NCBI RefSeq assembly: GCF_964059065.1
Contig: NZ_OZ060378.1
Location: 366,930 to 430,929, forward strand
Source of the DNA: Buchnera aphidicola (Panaphis juglandis)
GTDB lineage: Bacteria > Pseudomonadota > Gammaproteobacteria > Enterobacterales > Enterobacteriaceae
DNA length: 64,000 bases
Direction: 5' to 3'
This document shows positions 31,465 to 41,737 of this stretch, in pieces. Below the pieces are notes generated by a model. It ran no database searches and was not told where the DNA came from. It worked only from the letters and a program-made list of their open reading frames with translations. A program made the position numbers and the translations under genes. Position 1 is the first letter of the stretch. Every line of letters starts with the position of its first letter.

Positions 31465-32034
31465 GTGAAAACAACCTTACAACATCAACTTTTAATTGCT
31501 ATGCCTGGAATAAAAAACCCTCTATTTAAAAAAACTGTAATATATATTTGTGAACACAATCAAGATGGAGCTATGGGTATTATTATCAATAAACCACTAA
31601 AAAACATAAAAATACAACATATATTAAAAAAATTGAATATTGAATCCTCAAGATGCATCTTTGGACCAAAAATAAAGGATCCAGTAATTATGGGAGGACC
31701 ACAAGCAAAAGAAAGAGGATTCATATTACATTCTTCAAAAAAACCATTTTATTCTAGTATACGAATTTCAGATACTACAACCATTACAACATCAAAAGAT
31801 ATCCTAGAATCTATGGGTATTATTGAAGAACCACAAAAAATTTTAGTAGCATTAGGATATTGCACATGGGGAAAAAACCAATTAGAAAAAGAATTACTCA
31901 ATAATTTTTGGTTAACATCATCTGCAAATCATGACATACTTTTTAATATACCAATTTCAAAAAGATGGACTCATGCTGCAAAAAATATTGGTATTAATAT
32001 GTATCAATTATCTGTTCATTTTGGACACGCTTAA
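31465..32034 (+). CDS. yqgE: UPF0301 protein YqgE (GTG start)
   Basis: Conserved protein of unknown function (AlgH/UPF0301). 189 residues (E. coli 187). The GTG start gives (M)KTTLQHQLLIAMPGI, aligning with E. coli MNLQHHFLIAMPAL. Conserved blocks: VIYICEHNQDGAMGIIINKPL, GGPQAKERGFILH and LGYCTWGKNQLEKEL. Only 3 bp separate its stop from ruvX, the universal pairing in gammaproteobacteria. Confidence 0.93.
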   Translation: MKTTLQHQLLIAMPGIKNPLFKKTVIYICEHNQDGAMGIIINKPLKNIKIQHILKKLNIESSRCIFGPKIKDPVIMGGPQAKERGFILHSSKKPFYSSIRISDTTTITTSKDILESMGIIEEPQKILVALGYCTWGKNQLEKELLNNFWLTSSANHDILFNIPISKRWTHAAKNIGINMYQLSVHFGHA

Positions 32035-32037
32035 ATT

Positions 32038-32451
32038 ATGTTTATAATGTCATTTGATTTTGGAACAAAAAATATCGGAACTGCAATTGGTCAAGATATT
32101 ACACATACAGCAAGTATGTTATCAACAATTCAAGTAAAAAATAATATTCCAGACTGGAAAAAAATTTCATCTTTAATCCAATATTGGATACCAAAATTAA
32201 TTATTATTGGATATCCACTAAATATGGATGGAACTACTCAAAAAATTACAAAAAAAACAATTGATTTTTCTAAAATATTATATAAACGTCATCTTATTCA
32301 TACTGAATTTCATGATGAAAGACTTACAACTATAGAAGCAAAATCAATATTGTACCAAACAAAACGATATAAAAAAATTAATAAAAAAAATATTAATTCA
32401 TTATCAGCAGTATTAATATTAGAAAGTTGGTTGAATAAAAACAAAAAATAA
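32038..32451 (+). CDS. yqgF: RNase H-fold protein YqgF (RuvX)
   Basis: RNase H-like nuclease family implicated in 16S rRNA 5'-end maturation. 137 residues (E. coli 138). FDFGTKNIGTAIGQ near residue 6 (first catalytic Asp), GYPLNMDGT, HDERLTT and SLSAVLILESWL at the C-terminus keep the active-site acidic set. Overlap-tight with yqgE; hemW follows after 32 bp, where E. coli has yggR, yggS, yggT, yggU and rdgB. Confidence 0.94.
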   Translation: MFIMSFDFGTKNIGTAIGQDITHTASMLSTIQVKNNIPDWKKISSLIQYWIPKLIIIGYPLNMDGTTQKITKKTIDFSKILYKRHLIHTEFHDERLTTIEAKSILYQTKRYKKINKKNINSLSAVLILESWLNKNKK

Positions 32452-32483
32452 CCACAACAATTTTATTCATACTAAGGATCATT

Positions 32484-33626
32484 ATGTTTTTTGTTCCCCC
32501 ATTAAGTTTATACATTCACATACCATGGTGTATAAAAAAATGCTCATATTGCGATTTTAATACATATAAATTTAAAAAAAAAATCAGTGAACAGATTCAA
32601 TATATTAAAATGTTGATACAAGATCTAAAAAACGATGTAAAACTAGTTCATCAAAAACATATACAAACTATATTTATTGGAGGAGGAACACCTAATTTAA
32701 TAAATCATCATTTATTAAGATACTTAATATGTAAAATAAAAAAAATTATACCAATAAAAAAAGGATCAGAAATTACAATAGAAATTAACCCTGATTATAT
32801 TACTATTAAGGATATATTAAAATATATAAAAATTGGAATTAATCGGATATCAATTGGAATACAAAGTTTTCAAAATCAATTCTTAAATATTCTAGGAAGA
32901 ACACACTCAAAAAATCAAATCATTACCCTTCTTTATCAAATAAAAAAAAACAATAATATTAATTTCAATATCGACTTGATGTATGGTCTTCCATTACAAT
33001 CAACTCAAGACTGTATATTAGACTTAAAAACAGCTATTAAAATACAACCAAACCACATTTCATGGTATCAATTAAATATAGAAAAAAATACCATATTTTA
33101 TTATCAAAAACCAAAACTACCAACAGAAAACACAATATGGAATATGTATCATAATGGAGATAAATTATTGAAAAAAAATCATTATTGTAGATACGAAATT
33201 TCTTCATATTCTAAAAAAAATTTTTTCTGTGCACATAATTTAAATTATTGGAACTTTGGAGATTATATTGGTATTGGTTGTGGTTCACATGGAAAAATTA
33301 CAAACATTAATGGTCAAATTATTAGAACAATTAAAAAAAAAAGAATATATGAATACTGCAATCAACAATACAAATACATTGAAAAAAAAAATATCATAAA
33401 AAATTCAGAAAAACCAGTGGAATATTTTATGAATGTATTAAGATTATTGAAACCTATTAAAAAAAAATCATTTTGTTTGCATACCAATTTAAATCTATCA
33501 TACATTAAAAAATCCATAGAAAAAGCTATCAAAAAAAAATATATTATAGAAAAAAAAAAATATTGGTTTATATCGGAAAAAGGTCAAAATTTATTAAATA
33601 ATCTAATAGAATGTTTCATTATGTAA
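32484..33626 (+). CDS. hemW: Heme chaperone HemW (radical SAM)
   Basis: Radical-SAM family protein that binds heme and hands it to respiratory enzymes; earlier annotated as an oxygen-independent coproporphyrinogen oxidase. 380 residues. The cluster motif CIKKCSYC is at residues 16-23, GGGTPN near 73, and the HemW-specific HNLNYW motif near residue 251 separates it from true HemN. AAGGATC precedes the ATG. In-frame poly-A (A11 at 33550-33560) near the C-terminus. Confidence 0.94.
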   Translation: MFFVPPLSLYIHIPWCIKKCSYCDFNTYKFKKKISEQIQYIKMLIQDLKNDVKLVHQKHIQTIFIGGGTPNLINHHLLRYLICKIKKIIPIKKGSEITIEINPDYITIKDILKYIKIGINRISIGIQSFQNQFLNILGRTHSKNQIITLLYQIKKNNNINFNIDLMYGLPLQSTQDCILDLKTAIKIQPNHISWYQLNIEKNTIFYYQKPKLPTENTIWNMYHNGDKLLKKNHYCRYEISSYSKKNFFCAHNLNYWNFGDYIGIGCGSHGKITNINGQIIRTIKKKRIYEYCNQQYKYIEKKNIIKNSEKPVEYFMNVLRLLKPIKKKSFCLHTNLNLSYIKKSIEKAIKKKYIIEKKKYWFISEKGQNLLNNLIECFIM

Positions 33627-33935
33627 TAATTTTTATAATACATATTCATCATATACAATATGTACAAATGAAATTCAATAACATCACTACATAAATATTA
33701 AAATATCTTAATTCATTAAATAATAAAAAACTATTCTATAAAAATAAAAAATAAAATTTATATCAAAATATTAAATATTAAGATTTAATACATTAATTAA
33801 ATATTAAAATCTATAAATAATTTAAAAATATTTTAATCAAATATATTCATCATATGAATAATATGAAATAATATATTTATCCTATGAAAATTATTGAAAT
33901 ATAATATTTAAAGAAAAATAAACTATATAAATAAA
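33627..33935. other. Gene-free gap hemW-mutY
   Basis: 309 bp, nearly pure A/T, no coding frame or RNA fold supported. A short palindrome (ATTCAT CAT ATGAAT) near 33846-33860 is the only structure I noted. Several E. coli genes lie here (ansB, yggN, yggL, trmB region), so it is probably eroded spacer. Confidence 0.5.
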
Positions 33936-34973
33936 ATGAAAAATTGGGAAATAGCACAAAAAATTATTAACTGGAAACACTGCTATGGTAGAAATAAATT
34001 ACCATGGCAAAAAAAAAAACCATATTTTATATGGATTTCAGAAATTATGCTACAACAAACATCAGTTACTACTGTAATACCATATTTTAATCGATTTATT
34101 AAAAAATTTAAAAATGTTTATGATTTATACAATTCTGATTTAAACGAAATATTACATATATGGAGTGGATTAGGATATTATAAAAGAGCATATAATATTC
34201 ATCAATCATCAAAGATAATTATAAAAAAACATAATGGACATATTCCAGATAATATGAAACACCTAACACAATTACCAGGAATTGGAAAAACTACAGCTGG
34301 AGCAATTTTATCACTATCATATAATTTTTCATTTTCAATTTTAGATGGAAACATTAAAAGAATACTAACTAGATTATATAATATTGATATAAATTTAAAA
34401 AAATCAATAATTCAAAAAAAATTATGGAAACTGATAAATCAGATAACACCAATTCATCATGCAAACAAATTTAACCAAGGAATGATGGATTTAGGTCAAT
34501 TAATATGCAAATATAAAAAACCAAAATGTATTATATGTCCAATAAAATCTATTTGTCAATATCATATGAGTCATGAAAAAAATCATATATCACTTAAAAT
34601 AATGAATCAAAAAAAAATACATAAACATTTTATAATTATTGTAAATAATCAAAAAATTCTTTTAGAACAAAGAAAATCATATAAAATATGGAAATACCTT
34701 TTCTCTTTTCCAGAATTCGATAATTTACAAGATATGAAAATATGGATTAAAAAAAGAAAAATAAAAAATATTGTTTACCAAAAATATTATTATGAAATTC
34801 AAAAATTTAGTAATTTTATTCTACATATGAAATGTATACTAGTATCCTGTCAAAATAAAAAAATTTCTTATCCAAAAAAAAATCATATATGGTATAATCT
34901 TAAAAATAAACAACACGTTGGGATACCAAAAGCAATAAAAGAAATTTTATTGAAAATCAACCACAAAAAATAA
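33936..34973 (+). CDS. mutY: Adenine DNA glycosylase
   Basis: Removes adenine mispaired with 8-oxoguanine. 345 residues (E. coli 350). EIMLQQTSV (catalytic Glu) near residue 35, helix-hairpin-helix LPGIGKTTAGAIL with Asp in LDGNIKR near 135, and a complete 4Fe-4S ligand set C-x6-C-x2-C-x5-C around 191-207. The C-terminal MutT-like domain that reads 8-oxoG is present but divergent. yggX follows after 13 bp, the E. coli pairing. Confidence 0.96.
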   Translation: MKNWEIAQKIINWKHCYGRNKLPWQKKKPYFIWISEIMLQQTSVTTVIPYFNRFIKKFKNVYDLYNSDLNEILHIWSGLGYYKRAYNIHQSSKIIIKKHNGHIPDNMKHLTQLPGIGKTTAGAILSLSYNFSFSILDGNIKRILTRLYNIDINLKKSIIQKKLWKLINQITPIHHANKFNQGMMDLGQLICKYKKPKCIICPIKSICQYHMSHEKNHISLKIMNQKKIHKHFIIIVNNQKILLEQRKSYKIWKYLFSFPEFDNLQDMKIWIKKRKIKNIVYQKYYYEIQKFSNFILHMKCILVSCQNKKISYPKKNHIWYNLKNKQHVGIPKAIKEILLKINHKK

Positions 34974-34986
34974 AATTAAAAAAAAT

Positions 34987-35229
34987 ATGAAAATAATATT
35001 TTGTCATTATTTAAAAAAAAAATCAGAAGGATTTGAAGAACAATTTTATCCAGGAGAAATAGGAAAAAAAATAAAACAAAAAATTTCAAAAATAGCTTGG
35101 AAAATCTGGAATAAAGAACAAATAAAATTCATTAATGAAAATAAACTGAATATGATTAACCAAGAACATTATAAAAAAGTAGAAAAGTACATGATAAAAT
35201 TCTTATTTTTAAATGATTCAAAAAAATAA
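34987..35229 (+). CDS. yggX: Fe(2+)-trafficking protein
   Basis: Small protein linked to protecting Fe-S enzymes and iron trafficking. 80 residues, shorter than the 91 of E. coli because the C-terminal tail is lost. IIFCHYLKKKSEGFEEQFYPGEIGKKI and the central INENKLNMINQEHYKKVEKYM correspond to the family. The conserved Cys near residue 6 is kept. Convergent with sbcB, 7 bp apart. Confidence 0.93.
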   Translation: MKIIFCHYLKKKSEGFEEQFYPGEIGKKIKQKISKIAWKIWNKEQIKFINENKLNMINQEHYKKVEKYMIKFLFLNDSKK

Positions 35230-35236
35230 AAAATTT

Positions 35237-36637
35237 TTAATGTATAGAATAAATATATTTTTTTAATTCAAGTAATAAATATAATTTTGATTTTTGAAAT
35301 CGATATAATTTAATCAAATTATTAATTTCCTGTAAATATTTATTAATATTTTCTGAATTTAAATATTTTAAACAGTGTTTAATCCATACAGATTTTTCTT
35401 TTTGATTTAATAAATCTGGAAAATTTCTTGCTTTTAATCTAAAAAACATCTCATATAATTTTTTATCCAAAAAACTAAATTTCATATTATTCCAGTAATG
35501 AATTTTATAATTATGTATTTTTTTCATTAACATTCTATCATATTGGCAAAAAAAAGAATCATATATCTTCAAATCTACATCATTATGAACATTATGATAG
35601 GAGTGATTTTTAAAAAAAATAAAAATTTTATTAATCAATTGAGAATTTTTTTTTAAAATATTAATTTTGATATTAAATTTATTCGAATCAAAACCAAGAC
35701 AAAAAAGCCTTTTTTTTGTAAAAAAATTTAATGGAATTAAAATTGGGCATTGATTAACATATAAAAAACGAATCCCAATACTATTTAATTTTTTTACTGT
35801 AATATCCATAACATCAATATTTTTTAAATACTGAATACAATTCTTTAAACACATATGTGAATCAAAAAATATTAACATATTATCATTCTTTGTATTCCAA
35901 AAAATTGGAATAATACATGAAACATTGTTTCTAACATTGCCAAATATATTAGAAATAAATATTAAAGGAACATATTTGTCGACATGAATAATGCGTTTTA
36001 AATTATCTTTTAATCTATATTGAAATAAAAAATTAAATAATTCAGGTATTTTATTACGAATTAATTTTATTAATTCAAGAGTTGCATATACATCAGAAAG
36101 AGCATCATGAGCATTATGATCAATATTATTTAATTTAGTTAAATATTCCAATCTAAAACTTATCACACCAGATGAATCTTTTGGCCATATTAATAATTTA
36201 GGGAATAATACATGACATGCTCTAATAATTAATATAACATCCCATCTAGAATTTTGGTTTCTCCAACTCCAAGAATATGGATCTAAAAAATTTCTATAAA
36301 ATATATTACGAGTAAATTCATCATCAAATTTTATATTATTATAACCAAGAATACATGTTTTTGAAGAATTTAAAATTTTAAATATCTTTTTAGAAAAAAA
36401 AAATTCATTCATCCCGTATTTCTTTGTATATTGTGGAGTAATTCCAGTAATAAGTAAAGCTTTTGGATTTGGTAAATAATCAATAGATGGATAACAATAT
36501 AAACATTTCGGAGAACCAATAATATTAAAATCATTATCAGTACGTATGTATGCAAATTGTGAGGGTTTATCTAAACTTGTATTTATTCCAAATGTTTCAT
36601 AATCATAAAATAAAAACTGTAAATTATAATTTTTCAT
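35237..36637 (-). CDS. sbcB: Exodeoxyribonuclease I
   Basis: 3'-5' single-strand DNA exonuclease used in repair and recombination. 466 residues (E. coli 475). DEDDh signatures: FYDYETFG at residue 10 (Exo I motif), GYNNIKFDDEFTRN and HDALSDVYATLELI. The C-terminal SH3-like and helical portions are Lys/Asn-rich and divergent. Carrying sbcB without an obvious RecF-pathway neighbour is typical of Buchnera-like repair sets. Confidence 0.95.
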   Translation of the reverse strand: MKNYNLQFLFYDYETFGINTSLDKPSQFAYIRTDNDFNIIGSPKCLYCYPSIDYLPNPKALLITGITPQYTKKYGMNEFFFSKKIFKILNSSKTCILGYNNIKFDDEFTRNIFYRNFLDPYSWSWRNQNSRWDVILIIRACHVLFPKLLIWPKDSSGVISFRLEYLTKLNNIDHNAHDALSDVYATLELIKLIRNKIPELFNFLFQYRLKDNLKRIIHVDKYVPLIFISNIFGNVRNNVSCIIPIFWNTKNDNMLIFFDSHMCLKNCIQYLKNIDVMDITVKKLNSIGIRFLYVNQCPILIPLNFFTKKRLFCLGFDSNKFNIKINILKKNSQLINKIFIFFKNHSYHNVHNDVDLKIYDSFFCQYDRMLMKKIHNYKIHYWNNMKFSFLDKKLYEMFFRLKARNFPDLLNQKEKSVWIKHCLKYLNSENINKYLQEINNLIKLYRFQKSKLYLLLELKKYIYSIH

Positions 36638-36717
36638 AAATAGATTATTAAAAATAATAATATAAAGTAATTTTCTATTATATTAATAAATTTCATTAAT
36701 TTAAATTAAATATTATT

Positions 36718-36790
36718 CTCCTCCGACTGGATTCGAACCAGTGACATACGGATTAACAGTCCGCCGTTCTACCAACTGAACTACAGAGGA
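36718..36790 (-). tRNA. tRNA-Asn (GTT)
   Basis: Cloverleaf with acceptor TCCTCTG/CGGAGGA, D arm with GTTCAGTTGGTAGAAC, anticodon loop CTGTTAA (GTT; complement at 36755-36757) and T arm CTGGTTCGAATCCAG. Near-identical to E. coli tRNA-Asn. No encoded CCA. Confidence 0.96.
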
Positions 36791-36800
36791 TTATTTTTGT

Positions 36801-36829
36801 ATAATAACACGTAAAAAATTTTTTGTCAA
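36801..36829 (-). promoter_or_regulatory. Consensus sigma-70 promoter for tRNA-Asn
   Basis: On the minus strand a perfect TTGACA, a 17-bp spacer and TATTAT (5 of 6) end 10 bp before the tRNA. This is the best promoter match I found in the window. Confidence 0.75.
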
Positions 36830-36887
36830 AAAAATTTATAAAATTATATTAAATAAATAAAATCCAAAAATTTATAGAATAAATAGC

Positions 36888-36915
36888 TTGTTTTTTTTTT
36901 AAAAAACATTACAAT
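36888..36915 (+). promoter_or_regulatory. Promoter for tRNA-Ile(CAT)
   Basis: TTGTTT, 16-bp spacer of mostly T and A, then TACAAT, ending 8 bp before the tRNA. Moderate match; position is ideal. Confidence 0.55.
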
Positions 36916-36923
36916 GAGTTGTT

Positions 36924-36996
36924 GGCTCTTTAGCTCAGTGGTTAGAGCACGCGACTCATAATCGCTTGGTCGCTGGTTCGAATCCAGCAAGAGCCA
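36924..36996 (+). tRNA. ileX: tRNA-Ile2 (CAT, lysidine type)
   Basis: Acceptor GGCTCTT/AAGAGCC, anticodon loop CTCATAA (CAT at 36957-36959). The anticodon arm and following bases (GCGACTCATAATCGC then TTGGTCGCTGG) match E. coli ileX, not elongator tRNA-Met. I therefore call it the minor Ile tRNA whose C34 is converted to lysidine by TilS to read AUA, a very frequent codon here. tRNA-Met is the alternative. Confidence 0.8.
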
Positions 36997-37061
36997 CTCC
37001 AAAAAAATTTAAAAATATACAAAAAAAACATAAAATTGTATAGTATGATTATGAGACAACT

Positions 37062-37730
37062 ATGATGCATTTAAAAAAAAAATTTATTCAATTTGCATTA
37101 AAAAACCAAGCGATACAATTTGGTAATTTTAAATTAAAATCAGGAAGAAATAGTCCATACTTTTTTAATTCATCTTGTTTTTATACAGGAAAAAACTTAA
37201 TTAAGTTAGGAAAATTTTATGCATCATTAATTCAAAATTCAAAAATTAATTTTGATAGCTTATTTGGTCTATCATATAAAGGAATTCCAATTGCAGCTAC
37301 AACAGCAATGATTCTTAAACAAAAATATAATCTCAATAAACCATTTTTCTTTAACAGAAAAATATTTAAAAATTATAGTGAAAAAGGTATTTTAGTCGAT
37401 AACAATTGTATAAAAAATAAAATCATCATTATTGATGATGTTATGACATCAGGAAAAACAGTAAATGAATCTATAAAAGTTATGAATTCAATCTCAAGTG
37501 AAATAGAGATATTAGCAATATTCTGCGCTTTTGATCGAAAAGAAAATGAAAATAACAAAATAAAATACAAAATTGATGAAAAAAATCAAAAAAACTCCTA
37601 TCAATTATTTTCAATCATTAATATTATCGATGTTATAGAATTTTTAAAAGATAAAAAAATATTCACGAAACATATAAAGCAAATTAAAAATTATTATAAA
37701 AAATATGGATCAGAAATTTTAAAATCATAA
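37062..37730 (+). CDS. pyrE: Orotate phosphoribosyltransferase
   Basis: Fifth step of UMP synthesis (orotate + PRPP to OMP). 222 residues (E. coli 213). FGNFKLKSGRNSPYFFN near residue 22, GLSYKGIPIA, and the PRPP loop IIDDVMTSGKT near residue 125 are diagnostic. A few extra Lys/Asn residues in loops and a KK-rich C-terminus explain the length. Either of the two leading ATGs could be used. Convergent with dut, only 5 bp apart; slmA, between them in E. coli, is gone. Confidence 0.96.
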   Translation: MMHLKKKFIQFALKNQAIQFGNFKLKSGRNSPYFFNSSCFYTGKNLIKLGKFYASLIQNSKINFDSLFGLSYKGIPIAATTAMILKQKYNLNKPFFFNRKIFKNYSEKGILVDNNCIKNKIIIIDDVMTSGKTVNESIKVMNSISSEIEILAIFCAFDRKENENNKIKYKIDEKNQKNSYQLFSIINIIDVIEFLKDKKIFTKHIKQIKNYYKKYGSEILKS

Positions 37731-37735
37731 ATATT

Positions 37736-38191
37736 TTATTTTACACCAGAATGTCCAAAACCTTTTTTATTTCTAGAAGTAGGTCTAAAACTAGAAACTA
37801 TATTAAATATTGGTTTAATAATTGGAACAAACATTAATTGTGCAAACCGATCTCCAGGAAAAATATTAAAAGAATTAATATGACGATTCCAAATTGATAC
37901 CATTAATTCACCTTGATAATCAGAATCTACAATTCCAATTGTATTACCTAAAATAATACCATGATTATGTCCTAATCCAGAACGGGGTAAAATCATTGCT
38001 GTAATTAATGGATCTTTTATAAATATTGAAATTCCAGTAGGAATCAAAATAACCTGTTGAGATAAAACAACAACTTCATTAAGTATCATAGCTTTTAAAT
38101 CCATTGCACAAGATCCACGAGTTTGATATTTAATAAAATCAAACTCATTTCCTAAACGTTGATCCAATATCTTAATATCAATAGTATGCAT
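37736..38191 (-). CDS. dut: dUTP pyrophosphatase
   Basis: Trimeric dUTPase that prevents uracil incorporation into DNA and supplies dUMP. The ATG at 38191 (MHTIDIKILDQRLG) gives 151 residues, E. coli length; the frame opens three codons earlier at a TTG. The five motifs are seen in order, including PRSGLGHNHGIILGNTIGIVDSDYQG and the C-terminal lid GFGHSG. Follows the rpsF-rpsR-rplI operon with a terminator between. Confidence 0.97.
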   Translation of the reverse strand: MHTIDIKILDQRLGNEFDFIKYQTRGSCAMDLKAMILNEVVVLSQQVILIPTGISIFIKDPLITAMILPRSGLGHNHGIILGNTIGIVDSDYQGELMVSIWNRHINSFNIFPGDRFAQLMFVPIIKPIFNIVSSFRPTSRNKKGFGHSGVK

Positions 38192-38223
38192 AAAATTCAA
38201 TGACCTAATAGTAATACAATAAA

Positions 38224-38244
38224 GATGTATTATGAAAATACATC
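38224..38244 (-). terminator. Hairpin after rplI
   Basis: 8-bp inverted repeat GATGTATT/AATACATC with a 5-nt loop, followed on the minus strand by TTTATTG. It is 77 bp past the rplI stop and just upstream of dut. A likely end for the rpsF-rpsR-rplI transcript. Confidence 0.55.
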
Positions 38245-38320
38245 CTTATAAAAATTATTTATATAATTAATACATTACTTAATAGTAATATGATCAAAAT
38301 AATAAAAATAAATTAACACA

Positions 38321-38770
38321 TTACTTAGGTAAAATTTGTATCAATACGTAACATGAAACCTCTTTATGAGGTTGAAAAATAATACTATAATTACCAATTT
38401 TTCTAATAATACTATTTTTCATAGTAATTTCATGTTTCTCAATTTTAATCCCTAATTTAATTATTACTTTAAAAATATCTTTTACACTAATAGAACCAAA
38501 TAATTTTCCTTTATCACTTGCCTTAGAAAATATTTGAATTGGTAGAAATCTTTTCATTTTCATTATTCTATTTTGTGACTTTGCAATATTTAGTACATCT
38601 TTTTTAATTAAAGTATGTTTCTTTTGATTAAAAATATCTATATTTTTACTGTTAGATAATAATGATTTTCCATAAGGAATTAAATAATTTCTTGCATATC
38701 CAGCTTTTACTGTAACAATATTTCCAAATTTTCCTAAACCTGGAACATCTTGTAATAAGATAATATCCAT
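38321..38770 (-). CDS. rplI: 50S ribosomal protein L9
   Basis: Elongated protein at the L1-stalk base. 149 residues, E. coli length. MDIILLQDVPGLGKFGNIVTVKAGYARNYLIP is the strongly conserved N-domain; the long connecting helix is Lys-rich and the C-domain (GSISVKDI) is diverged but complete. 27 bp after rpsR. Confidence 0.97.
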   Translation of the reverse strand: MDIILLQDVPGLGKFGNIVTVKAGYARNYLIPYGKSLLSNSKNIDIFNQKKHTLIKKDVLNIAKSQNRIMKMKRFLPIQIFSKASDKGKLFGSISVKDIFKVIIKLGIKIEKHEITMKNSIIRKIGNYSIIFQPHKEVSCYVLIQILPK

Positions 38771-38797
38771 ATTAACCTTTCATAAAAATTCATTATA

Positions 38798-39025
38798 TTA
38801 ATGATGTTGATCTGTATAAGGAATTAAAGAAAGATATCTTGCACATTTAATTGCTTTCGATAATTGCTTTTGATATTTCGCACATGTACCAGTGATTCTA
38901 CTAGGAATGATTTTACTACTTTCAGTAATATAATTTTTTAACATTATAATATCTTTATAATCTACTTTTTCAATTTTTTCGGCTGTAAAACGACAAAACT
39001 TTCTCCTACGAAAATATCGAGCCAT
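38798..39025 (-). CDS. rpsR: 30S ribosomal protein S18
   Basis: Platform protein pairing with S6. 75 residues, E. coli length. [30 protein letters not shown] and the C-terminal [13 protein letters not shown] are characteristic. The 52-bp gap to rpsF is where priB stood. Confidence 0.98.
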   Translation of the reverse strand: MARYFRRRKFCRFTAEKIEKVDYKDIIMLKNYITESSKIIPSRITGTCAKYQKQLSKAIKCARYLSLIPYTDQHH

Positions 39026-39077
39026 AAAAACCTCTGAATAATAAATATATTAAAATTAAAATTTTAACATTATAAAA

Positions 39078-39425
39078 TTATTTTAAAATCTTTTTTTTAT
39101 CATCTTTCATTTTTAACATTGGCGAAATACTAGTTACCTTATCTTTTATTTTCATAATTAAGTTACGAATAATTATTTTATCAAATCGAAACTTTTCTTG
39201 TAATTTTAAAATAACTGTTTTTTTTACTTCAATATTCATCAGAACATAATATGCTTTATGAAACTTTTCTACTGAATAAGCTAATTGTCTTCTACCCCAA
39301 TCTTCTAATCTATGTATAAAACCTTTATTATTAGTAATAAAAACTTTATATCCATTAATAATTTTTACAACTTTCTCTGATGTTTGATCGGGATGTATCA
39401 TAAATACAATTTCATAATGACGCAT
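39078..39425 (-). CDS. rpsF: 30S ribosomal protein S6
   Basis: Platform protein that dimerises with S18. The ATG at 39425 (MRHYEIVFMIHPDQ) gives 115 residues; the E. coli protein is longer because of a glutamylated acidic tail, which is absent here. An in-frame TTG three codons upstream is ignored. AAGGA is about 10 nt before the ATG. Head of the rpsF-rpsR-rplI operon. Confidence 0.95.
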   Translation of the reverse strand: MRHYEIVFMIHPDQTSEKVVKIINGYKVFITNNKGFIHRLEDWGRRQLAYSVEKFHKAYYVLMNIEVKKTVILKLQEKFRFDKIIIRNLIMKIKDKVTSISPMLKMKDDKKKILK

Positions 39426-39773
39426 TATAATCAAATCCTTGAAAATAAATATTCATATAAAAATAAAAACACTATACTAAAAAATATTATTGTATAAATT
39501 AATGTTCATACTTTAATGACAATCAACAATAATAAAAAATATTGAAAATCATATTTTAATAATTTATTAAATCTAAAAATATTAAATATTTATCATAATT
39601 TCAATATAATATATTATACATATTTTTTAAATATTATAAATAGTTTTAATCATTTATTTTATATCTTTAACAATAATATAAACAGTATGAAAATATATAT
39701 TTTACATTCAAATGAATTAATTACTTTAAATGTCATTTAAAATATTATAAAAACGAAATTTATATAAAATTCA
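39426..39773. other. Gene-free gap rpsF-purA
   Basis: 348 bp of A/T-rich sequence without a supported frame or RNA. In E. coli rlmB, rnr and nsrR lie between these genes, so the gap is probably what remains after their loss. It must contain the rpsF promoter, but no convincing -35/-10 pair stands out. Confidence 0.55.
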
Positions 39774-41093
<1,320 letters not shown>

Positions 41094-41152
41094 TTAAAAA
41101 CTTAAAATTATAATCTGAATATTATTCTTTACTTATTTTATTACACATAACG

Positions 41153-41737
41153 TCATGAATACGTCCAATTTAATGTTTTATCTAAAAGTTGAGTACCGTA
41201 GGTAGTTAAAATTGATTCTGGATGAAACTGAAAACCACATATTTTATCTGAATTATTTCTCACTGACATTACCATATTATTCATCACAGAATTAATAACT
41301 AAGCTTTTAGGTATGCTTTCACATACTAAAGAATGGTATCTGGCTACTAATAACGGATTAGTAATATTTAAAAACATTTCTTTTTCATCATGATGTATCA
41401 AAGATGATTTTCCATGAACCACTTCACCAGAATAATCCACAGAACCACCATAGTGTTCCACAATTGCTTGATAACCCAAACAAATACCAATCACTGGTAT
41501 TTTACCAACAACATGGCTCAATAAATCTAACATACAACCAGCATTTTTAGGTTTACCTGGACCAGGTGACAATAATAATACAGGTTTTTTAAAATTTGAT
41601 AATTTTAATAAAATAGTATTTAATGAAATTTTGTTTCGATAAATAATAACGTTATTTCCAGATATACGCAATTGATCAACAATATTATATGTAAAAGAGT
41701 CAAAATTATCTAATAATACAATATCCTTATGAATCAC
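41153..41737 (-). CDS. trpG: Anthranilate synthase, glutaminase subunit (GTG start)
   Basis: Class I amidotransferase that supplies ammonia to TrpE. 194 residues, a stand-alone TrpG without the TrpD domain fused in E. coli. Catalytic residues: Cys in GICLGYQ near residue 85, His and Glu in FHPES near 173. SPGPGKP is the oxyanion loop. The start is GTG, placed in the last codons of trpE (11-bp overlap) with AAAGGATAG upstream. Overlap plus a shared transcript keeps the two subunits equimolar. Confidence 0.95.
   Translation of the reverse strand: MIHKDIVLLDNFDSFTYNIVDQLRISGNNVIIYRNKISLNTILLKLSNFKKPVLLLSPGPGKPKNAGCMLDLLSHVVGKIPVIGICLGYQAIVEHYGGSVDYSGEVVHGKSSLIHHDEKEMFLNITNPLLVARYHSLVCESIPKSLVINSVMNNMVMSVRNNSDKICGFQFHPESILTTYGTQLLDKTLNWTYS

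Noticed and set aside
36924-36996. Elongator tRNA-Met call
   Set aside because: Anticodon arm and variable region fit tRNA-Ile2 better; kept as the alternative.
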